A stretch of 22,219 bases of DNA from CAINEC01 sp046052065. GTDB taxonomy: Bacteria; Bacteroidota; Bacteroidia; AKYH767-A; OLB10. This document shows, piece by piece, positions 16,064 through 22,219 of the stretch; the first letter of the stretch is position 1; each line of letters opens with the position of its first letter. Made by a program: the position numbers and the translations under genes. Under the pieces are notes generated by a model, which had not been told where the DNA came from, did no database searches, and saw only the letters and a list, made by a program, of their open reading frames with translations. The stretch covers positions 1-22,219 of the forward strand of contig JBJOND010000040.1 of the NCBI GenBank assembly GCA_046052065.1, in the 5' to 3' direction.

Positions 16064-18418
16064 ATGAAAAAGCTTCTTACAATTGGATTTCTCCTATTGT
16101 CTTGCATTCAGTCATTTGCTCAATTAAATGTTAGTTTACGTTCTAATTTACCATACAACTACGTCTTGTCAAATATTGGTGGTTATGTAGACAGTTCGGG
16201 AAATGAATATGCATTAGTAGGTACATTTACTGGACTATCTATTGTTGATGTAACAAACCCTGCGAACCCAGTAGTGAAGTTCAATATTCCAGGTAGTAAT
16301 TCTGATTGGAGAGAAGTCAAAACCTGGCAAAATTATGCATACGTAACCACAGAAGGTTGTTGCGATGGATTACAGATTCTAAATTTAGGATACCTTCCGG
16401 ACTCTGTTCCTCTGAAATATTATAAAGGAGATGGAGCCATCAACAATCAAATCAATACCATTCATGCCTTACATATTGATAATGGCTTCTGCTATTTATA
16501 CGGAAGCGATATTCTCAACGGAGCAGCTTTAATTCTTGATTTGGCAGACCCTTGGAATCCTACATACCAAGGTCGAACTCCTGGAACTTACGTGCATGAT
16601 GGATATGTTCGAAATGATACGCTTTATAGTTGCCATATTTACGACGGCTATTTTTCTGTTATTGATGTTACAAACAAAGCTAACCCATCAATAGTAACTA
16701 CTCAAAATACACCAAGCTTATTTACGCATAATTCATGGCTAAATGACGCTGGTAATGTATTATTTACTACTGATGAAGTTAACGACTCTTATTTAGCTGC
16801 TTATGACATTTCTGATGTAAATAATATTACAGAGCTTGGAAGGATTCAAGTTACTCCAGGTTCAGGATCAATAGTACATAATACCCACACACTTAATGAT
16901 TATGAAATTGTAAGCTGGTATAAAGACGGTATTGCGATAGTTGATGTTAGCAGACCTGATAACATGATTGTTGTTGGAAGTTATGATACCTACCCTCAAG
17001 GGTCTGGAGGAGGATTTAACGGATGTTGGGGAGTTTATCCTTATTTACCATCTGGTAATTTAGTTTGTTCTGATATCGACAATGGATTATTCGTACTAAC
17101 GCCTACGTATGTACGAGGTTGTTATTTAGAAGGATTGATTACTGATTCTGTTACAGGAACACCCATTTTTAATGCAAAAATTCAGATTTTAAATACTTCC
17201 ATCAATAAACAAAGTAAACTTACAGGAGAATACAAAACGGGAACTGCTGCTGCTGGAGTTTATGATATTGAGGTTTCCAAAGCAGGATACATCACAAAAA
17301 TAATTTATGGTGTTTCATTATCAAATGGAGTACTTACTAATTTAAATGTTCCACTCGTAAGCTTCTCTACCGTTGCGGCAACAGGAACAGTTACGAATGC
17401 TGTTACAGGGGCTCCTGTTGCTAATGCAACAGTCCATTTTTCAAATGCGCAGTTTGACGTAACCACAACTACCAATTCTGCAGGACAATATACGCTTGCT
17501 GGTTTTTATCCAGACAACTACACTGTAACAGTTGGTAATTGGGGCTATCAAACAATTTGCTCGAGTTCGCAAGTAGATGCAACCCCTTTAAGCTTTGCCT
17601 TAACGCCAGGATACTACGATGATTTTTCTTTAGATTTTGGATGGACAGTAAGTGGCCCATCTCCGAATGCGTGGGAAAGAGGAGTTCCTATTCAGACAAT
17701 CAGTCAAAATACAATTGCAAATCCTGGAGTCGATGTTTTAGGGGATTGTGGTGAAGAATGCTACGTAACTGATAATGGTGGTGGTGGAGCTTGGGATAAT
17801 GACGTTGATCAAGGTGCAACCATTCTTACTTCGCCTGAATTTGACTTATCTGCCAGCTCTAATGCATCGCTAAGCTACAAACGTTGGTTTTACAATGGTG
17901 GATTTACTAACGGTGCACCAGATGATACAATGAGTATATATTTAACAAACGGAAGTACGACTGTATTATTAGAACGTACTTACGCAGGGCAACCTAGTCA
18001 AAGTACCTGGTTGAATCAAACATATCAGATTGGTAGTTTACTTCCTCTTACTTCAACGATGCGACTAATCGTAAATATCAGCGACCCTGGTCCAACGTTT
18101 AATATTGTTGAAGGTGGTTTAGACAACTTCGTAATAAGCAACCTTACAGGTGTTCAATCCACAGAGGCTCCAATTGCTTCTATAACTGCTCAACCTAATC
18201 CATTTGCAAATAATACGCAAGTAAATGTTGTAAATGCATTAGGAGGAAAAAGCACCTTATTAATTTATGATGCATTAGGCAAAATAGTTGAAAAAAGACA
18301 GTTAGAAGGCGTAAATAATTATTTGAATGTAGGTATGGAATTAACATCAGGAATTTATACGCTGCAATTAATTTCTTCCAATGGAAATTCAAATACCATG
18401 AAGTTGGTGAAAGAATAA
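16064..18418 (+). CDS. T9SS-exported choice-of-anchor B family protein with tandem CnaB-like domains
   Basis: 784 aa from the ATG at 16064, giving MKKLLTIGFLLLSCIQSFAQ, a clean signal peptide. The 18-residue upstream extension from 16010 would bury it. Residues about 20-348 form a choice-of-anchor-B/LVIVD-type propeller with recurrent motifs LSIVDVTNPANPV, FSVIDVTNKANPS and IAIVDVSRPDN. Two carboxypeptidase-regulatory/CnaB-like domains follow (about 353-432 and 438-500, each with G.(I/V)T(D/N).VTG.P(I/V).NA). A beta-rich, probably jelly-roll module spans about 517-700, and a T9SS type A sorting domain spans about 708-784 (QPNPFANN, LLIYDALGKIV, GIYTLQLIS, K-rich tail). It is probably secreted or surface-attached; no enzymatic motif is visible. 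The upstream element is weak (TTG at 16003-16005, N18, TACATTTA). A hairpin terminator follows. Confidence 0.9.
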   Translation: MKKLLTIGFLLLSCIQSFAQLNVSLRSNLPYNYVLSNIGGYVDSSGNEYALVGTFTGLSIVDVTNPANPVVKFNIPGSNSDWREVKTWQNYAYVTTEGCCDGLQILNLGYLPDSVPLKYYKGDGAINNQINTIHALHIDNGFCYLYGSDILNGAALILDLADPWNPTYQGRTPGTYVHDGYVRNDTLYSCHIYDGYFSVIDVTNKANPSIVTTQNTPSLFTHNSWLNDAGNVLFTTDEVNDSYLAAYDISDVNNITELGRIQVTPGSGSIVHNTHTLNDYEIVSWYKDGIAIVDVSRPDNMIVVGSYDTYPQGSGGGFNGCWGVYPYLPSGNLVCSDIDNGLFVLTPTYVRGCYLEGLITDSVTGTPIFNAKIQILNTSINKQSKLTGEYKTGTAAAGVYDIEVSKAGYITKIIYGVSLSNGVLTNLNVPLVSFSTVAATGTVTNAVTGAPVANATVHFSNAQFDVTTTTNSAGQYTLAGFYPDNYTVTVGNWGYQTICSSSQVDATPLSFALTPGYYDDFSLDFGWTVSGPSPNAWERGVPIQTISQNTIANPGVDVLGDCGEECYVTDNGGGGAWDNDVDQGATILTSPEFDLSASSNASLSYKRWFYNGGFTNGAPDDTMSIYLTNGSTTVLLERTYAGQPSQSTWLNQTYQIGSLLPLTSTMRLIVNISDPGPTFNIVEGGLDNFVISNLTGVQSTEAPIASITAQPNPFANNTQVNVVNALGGKSTLLIYDALGKIVEKRQLEGVNNYLNVGMELTSGIYTLQLISSNGNSNTMKLVKE

Positions 18419-18438
18419 AGATTCTACTTAGAATAAAG

Positions 18439-18478
18439 AACAGCCAGGTATAACTAAAAATACTTGGCTGTTTTTTTT
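18439..18478 (+). terminator. Rho-independent terminator after the choice-of-anchor B gene
   Basis: A 13-bp stem with AACAGCCAGGTAT (18439-18451) pairing with ATACTTGGCTGTT (18460-18472), one G-T pair and an 8-nt loop, followed by a run of T to 18478. It starts 20 bp after the stop and isolates this gene from the OmpA-family gene. Confidence 0.9.
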
Positions 18479-18528
18479 CGGATTAGTACCGATATTGGAT
18501 GATAAATATAACTACTTTATAAACTTCG

Positions 18529-18544
18529 TATTGTTGAAACAATA
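18529..18544. repeat. Perfect 7-bp inverted repeat upstream of the OmpA-family gene
   Basis: TATTGTT (18529-18535), GA, then AACAATA (18538-18544). It lies 61 bp upstream of the ATG at 18606 and shares the TTGTTGAA core with the palindrome at 539-557. An imperfect -7-like AATATTTG follows at 18579-18586. Operator function is only a guess. Confidence 0.4.
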
Positions 18545-18605
18545 ATCCTTCACAAAAAATAGTTATCTGTTTTGATTGAATATTTGTAGTGTATCGGATT
18601 CAGCA

Positions 18606-20531
18606 ATGACGAAAAACTATTTTGCTATACTTGGACTTTGGGCTTCTACCCTTTTCACGCCTGCTTTTAGTCAAAATCCTGCAACATGTAAGCCTTCTAT
18701 CGTTAAAAAATCGATGAAGTATTATGAAGATGCTGAACGTGCGAATCAATCACGAGAGTCATTTGTAAAAACAAAAGAAATTTTACTAAAAGCACTTGAA
18801 GAGGATTCTACTAACGGTAACGCATGGTGGTTATACGGTGATATTTCACTTCAACATCATAAAGATGCTGAAATGGCTTTGGCCTACGAGGCATTAATTC
18901 GTTTTTGCCCTGATGCTTCAGCGGATGCCTATTATCATTTAGGCGAATATTATTATAATCAAAAACGATTCAAAGAGTGTATTCGTTTATTTGACGAATA
19001 TTTAAGTTTTGGTAAGGTAAGAGAAGAATATGCTGCCAATGCAGCACTCAATAAAGTGCGAGCTAAATTGATGATGAATCCTGTACCATTTAATCCAACA
19101 GCATTAAAAAGTGTATCAACAGGAGATCCAGAATACCTCGCCATTATTTCGCCCGATAATGAACTATGTTTTTTTACACGCAGGTTTGATGAAAACAGAA
19201 AAGGTGCTGTTACTGTAAGCAATGTAGAAAAATTCATGATTGCTGAAAAAAAAGATGGAGTCTTTACAAAAGGAGAACCAATGCCTCCCCCATTTAATAA
19301 ATCAACCAGTGGGAATGAAGGTGGAGCATCCATCAGCATCGATAATAAAACACTTTTCTTCACCGTGAACAAAGGAGGGAATTTCGATATCTATACTTGC
19401 GAAAACAATAACGGCACGTGGACTGAACCCGCAAGTATGAGTCCGCTAGTAAACGACGCCAAATACTGGGATAGTCAACCAAGCATTGCACCTAATGGCA
19501 AAGCATTGTACTTTGTTAGTTATCGCGATGCGGTGAATAAAACAAGTGATATTTATGTAACACAAAAAATGGTTGGTAGTGGATGGTCAGTGCCTTCTAA
19601 ATTACCGAAGTTCATTAACACTTTTGGAAATGAAAAAACCCCTTTTATGCATCCCGATAATAGAACATTTTATTTTAGCTCAGATAATTTACCCGGAATG
19701 GGAGGCTTTGATATTTACATGTGTAAATTAAAAAGTGATGGCACTTGGTCTGAACCAATTAATATTGGATACCCCATCAATACAGAAGCTGATGAAGTTG
19801 GTTTTTTTGTAAGCACTGACGGCAAAAAAGGCTATTTCGCATCTAATAGTTTAAAAGGTGTTGGTGGTTATGATATTTATGAATTTGATTTACCAGAGAC
19901 GGTAAAACCAGATAAGGTTCTCTTCTTAAAAGGTGAAATTGAAGGCGACAAATCGGAGTTGGCTAATGCTAAAATCGAATTAAAAAATGTAAAGACTAAA
20001 GAAACCGTTGAAGTAAAAGTTGACAGCATAACAGGTAAATATGCTTCTGTGGTTGCATTTGATGATGATTATATTCTTACAGTAAAAAAAGAAGGACTCG
20101 CTTATAACTCTCAATATTTTTCGAAGAAAGACACTACGCTCAATCAACCTAAAAAGGTAAATGTAGAAGTTAAAAAAATTGAAGTTGGAAAACCTTATCA
20201 GCTTAACAACATTTTATTTAGTACCAATTCAAGTGAACTAAACCAACAGGATAAAGACATTATTGAAGATTTTTCTGAGTATTTAAAAATCAACAAATCA
20301 TTAAAGGTTTCTATTGAAGGTCATACAGACAATGCAGGAAATCCGCAAGAAAATCAAAAGCTTTCTGAAGAAAGAGCCAGCGCAGTTTTAAATTATCTTA
20401 CTGAGCAAGGTATTGACAAAAATCGTTTGACATCTAAAGGTTTTGGAGCAAGTAAACCAAAAGCCGATAATGATACAGAGGAAAATATGGCTAAAAACCG
20501 TAGAACTGATTTTGTAATAATTGGCAAATAA
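18606..20531 (+). CDS. OmpA-family protein with TPR, PD40 propeller and regulatory domain (PorE-like architecture)
   Basis: 641 aa from the ATG at 18606, giving MTKNYFAILGLWAS and a signal peptide cut near AFS-Q; the upstream TTG at 18576 would add ten residues before it. Order of domains: TPR-type helices (about 40-160), WD40-like PD40 repeats (about 172-430, e.g. DNKTLFFTVNKGGNFDIY, PNGKALYFVS, GGFDIYMCK, GGYDIYEFD), a carboxypeptidase-regulatory-like beta domain (about 438-520) and a C-terminal OmpA domain (about 534-641). The OmpA domain keeps IEGHTDNAG with D575 and LSEERA with R590, the residues that bind diaminopimelate in peptidoglycan. The four-domain order matches PorE of the Porphyromonas T9SS. 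PorE is a lipoprotein, whereas no good lipobox is seen here, so T9SS membership is inference. Many Bacteroidota carry several proteins of this build. Confidence 0.9.
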   Translation: MTKNYFAILGLWASTLFTPAFSQNPATCKPSIVKKSMKYYEDAERANQSRESFVKTKEILLKALEEDSTNGNAWWLYGDISLQHHKDAEMALAYEALIRFCPDASADAYYHLGEYYYNQKRFKECIRLFDEYLSFGKVREEYAANAALNKVRAKLMMNPVPFNPTALKSVSTGDPEYLAIISPDNELCFFTRRFDENRKGAVTVSNVEKFMIAEKKDGVFTKGEPMPPPFNKSTSGNEGGASISIDNKTLFFTVNKGGNFDIYTCENNNGTWTEPASMSPLVNDAKYWDSQPSIAPNGKALYFVSYRDAVNKTSDIYVTQKMVGSGWSVPSKLPKFINTFGNEKTPFMHPDNRTFYFSSDNLPGMGGFDIYMCKLKSDGTWSEPINIGYPINTEADEVGFFVSTDGKKGYFASNSLKGVGGYDIYEFDLPETVKPDKVLFLKGEIEGDKSELANAKIELKNVKTKETVEVKVDSITGKYASVVAFDDDYILTVKKEGLAYNSQYFSKKDTTLNQPKKVNVEVKKIEVGKPYQLNNILFSTNSSELNQQDKDIIEDFSEYLKINKSLKVSIEGHTDNAGNPQENQKLSEERASAVLNYLTEQGIDKNRLTSKGFGASKPKADNDTEENMAKNRRTDFVIIGK

Positions 20532-22219
20532 TTATAAATCGCCTAGCCAGCTTTTCAAAATATTTTTCTTGCCTTCGGATAGGCCTTCCGTTAGTACCAG
20601 ATAATAGCTTACATAAGGAGTATTTGTTGCCTTTAATGTAAATCGCTTAATCATACCTGCTCTTGCTATTAAAAACTCCACCTTATCATCAATGCGAACA
20701 TCCGCAAGACCATTTGACATGTCACCAGTAAATCGAACATCATTAATCGCAATAATTTCATCACCTACATTTAATCCTGCAAACCATCCTGGAGAATTTC
20801 TTTCTACTGATGAAATTGTATTTTTTCCTGATTGCAAATTAATACCAACATAAATTTTCTCATCATCAGCAAAATTATCTTCCAACATTAATCCGAAGTC
20901 ATTTGCGATTGAATCAAAAGGAATTCGTTGCGTATTGTAAACATAATTATTGAAGAAATAATTCATATCCGCGCCCGCAATCTGACTAACAGCTTGTTGA
21001 AATTCTGCATCTGTAAATCCTCGATTGTATCCTAAGAAATACGTCTGATATAATACCTGCATTACATCGTCCAGCGATTTTTTTGCATTGGTCTTTGTTC
21101 TGATTAGCATATCCAATGCAGCAGCTACAGCAGAACCTTTTGAATAATAACTAACACTGCTGTTATTCGAATTCTCATTCGGACGATAATATTTAATCCA
21201 TGCATCAAAGCTAGCTTCATTTAATGGTTGAATTGCTGCTCCACGCTGATTATCGGAATAAGAAAATGAATTTGCAACCTTCTGCAAAAAATCTTCACGC
21301 GTATAAAACCCGCTGCGGTAAACAATAAGATCTTCGTAATAAGCAGTAAATCCTTCAGAAACAAACAACATATTGGTGTAGTTTTCATTATCGTAATCGA
21401 AAGGTCCTAATGCTTTAGGACGCATTCTTTTTACATTCCACAAATGAAAATACTCATGCGCTACTAGTGTTAAAAAATCTTTATAATCATCACCTGTATA
21501 TCCATTCCTATCTGTTTGAAGAGTGGTAGAATTCTTATGCTCTAATCCTCCACCTCCATTAATAAGGTTATGCACAATGAACAAATAATTTTTACATGGA
21601 TGTGGACCACCAAAGATATTAAGCGATTGCTCTGTAATCACCGCCATATCTTTCTTTAACTGCTCTTCATTATAATTGGCTTGTCCAAACATTGCCACCT
21701 CATGCTTTACACCACAAGACTCAAATGAAAACACCTTGTGATTTCCAATTTCAAAAGGAGCATCTACTAATTCATCATAATTATCAGCTGTAAAAACATT
21801 TTCAAGAGGATTGCTTTTATCTAGGGCAACCGAAATAGTTTTCCAATTGTTAGCAGGATTTACCTTAACGTTTAACTTTTTCGATAAATATTCTTTAGCA
21901 AAAACAAACACACTTGTTCCATTTAAATAAGCGTGTTCAGCATCGATATAACTTGTACGAACGGATAACTCGTTCGCATATAAATCATACTCCACTTTCA
22001 CATCACCTTTTTCTGCGGATACCGTCCAGATGTTCTTACGTGTTTTAACAGATTTTAACTGATTCCCTTTAGCATCAAATGCTTTAAACGACTCTACATT
22101 TTTTGAAAACTCACGTACTAAATACGATCCCGGTGCCCATACTGGCATATGAATTTCGAGATCCCCACCCTTCCATTTTTTAAAGGTAGCAGTTACATGT
22201 GCGTAGTGTGTTTCTGGAT
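20532..22219 (-). CDS. M61 family (glycyl aminopeptidase-like) peptidase with PDZ domain, 5' end outside the window
   Basis: Partial: the reading frame stays open to the right edge, and the residues before the in-window ATG at 22148 (PETHYAHVTATF, then LEIHMPVWAPGSYLVREF) are conserved M61 sequence. That ATG is therefore internal, and the true start lies beyond 22219. The visible part holds the rest of the M61 N-terminal domain, GGGGLEHKNST, the zinc motif HEYFH (codons at 21458-21444) with HLWNVKRMRP, the downstream SEGFTAYYEDL glutamate, and a C-terminal PDZ domain (GWFAGLNVGDEIIAIND). M61 enzymes are zinc aminopeptidases preferring N-terminal Gly/Ala; many are exported, but the signal region cannot be seen. 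Its stop codon directly abuts the stop of the OmpA-family gene, with no spacer and no terminator hairpin. Confidence 0.93.
   Translation of the reverse strand, partial: PETHYAHVTATFKKWKGGDLEIHMPVWAPGSYLVREFSKNVESFKAFDAKGNQLKSVKTRKNIWTVSAEKGDVKVEYDLYANELSVRTSYIDAEHAYLNGTSVFVFAKEYLSKKLNVKVNPANNWKTISVALDKSNPLENVFTADNYDELVDAPFEIGNHKVFSFESCGVKHEVAMFGQANYNEEQLKKDMAVITEQSLNIFGGPHPCKNYLFIVHNLINGGGGLEHKNSTTLQTDRNGYTGDDYKDFLTLVAHEYFHLWNVKRMRPKALGPFDYDNENYTNMLFVSEGFTAYYEDLIVYRSGFYTREDFLQKVANSFSYSDNQRGAAIQPLNEASFDAWIKYYRPNENSNNSSVSYYSKGSAVAAALDMLIRTKTNAKKSLDDVMQVLYQTYFLGYNRGFTDAEFQQAVSQIAGADMNYFFNNYVYNTQRIPFDSIANDFGLMLEDNFADDEKIYVGINLQSGKNTISSVERNSPGWFAGLNVGDEIIAINDVRFTGDMSNGLADVRIDDKVEFLIARAGMIKRFTLKATNTPYVSYYLVLTEGLSEGKKNILKSWLGDL

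Noticed and set aside
17469..18392. Two short open frames on - inside the choice-of-anchor B gene
   Set aside because: Both lie entirely inside a confident long gene and show no domain or signal.
18959..19372. 137-aa open frame on - inside the OmpA-family gene
   Set aside because: Antisense to the conserved TPR/PD40 region; no family resemblance.
22146..22148. ATG as the start of the M61 peptidase
   Set aside because: The frame continues upstream to the window edge with conserved M61 residues, so this methionine is internal.
1..22219. CRISPR arrays, tRNA/rRNA genes and insertion sequences
   Set aside because: No regularly spaced direct repeats, cloverleaf-like tRNA sequence, rRNA sequence or transposase motif was seen on reading both strands.

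Overview
The window is AT-rich chromosomal DNA from a member of the Bacteroidota. Four things support this: two secreted proteins end in type IX secretion (T9SS) type A sorting domains; there is a TPR / PD40 propeller / regulatory domain / OmpA protein; the Wzx-like flippase and the GreA-like small protein have forms typical of this phylum; and several genes are preceded by the Bacteroidota -7 promoter element TAnnTTTG, some with a -33 TTG about 20-23 bp upstream. Genus cannot be read from the sequence.

Layout. 1-3.6 kb: a GreA-like small protein (-), a T9SS-exported repeat protein that is probably a six-bladed propeller (+), an orphan BRO/DinD-like DNA-binding protein (-), and ribonuclease HII (-). 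3.6-7.6 kb: a surface-polysaccharide assembly block on + (Wzx-type flippase, Wzz-type chain-length regulator, O-antigen ligase/polymerase) with no glycosyltransferase in sight. 7.6-9.8 kb: on -, an LpxD-type acyltransferase followed by a SpoIIE/RsbU-type PP2C phosphatase 22 bp downstream; the phosphatase 3' end overlaps the ligase 3' end by 24 bp. 9.8-11.8 kb: an Rrf2-family regulator with four clustered cysteines, then a two-Rossmann FAD/NAD(P)-binding protein with its own promoter. 11.9-15.9 kb: the translational GTPase TypA/BipA and, convergent with it across a strong bidirectional terminator, a secreted M13 zinc metallopeptidase. 16.0-22.2 kb: a large T9SS-exported choice-of-anchor-B protein, a PorE-like OmpA protein and, convergent and directly abutting, an M61 peptidase whose 5' end lies beyond the right edge.

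The common theme is the cell envelope: polysaccharide export and ligation, lipid A-type acylation, T9SS cargo, a peptidoglycan-binding outer-membrane protein and two exported or envelope-associated zinc peptidases. Housekeeping genes (rnhB, typA) and regulators (Rrf2, SpoIIE phosphatase) lie among them. There are no rRNA or tRNA genes, transposases or CRISPR arrays that I can see, and no gene-free stretch over 300 bp.

I found no convincing undescribed multi-gene system. The most useful second looks are the Rrf2 / hairpin / FAD-protein arrangement, the PorE-like protein next to T9SS cargo, the orphan BRO protein with an operator-like palindrome, the repeat protein, and start codons that should be moved because the upstream TTG 'start' is really part of a promoter.
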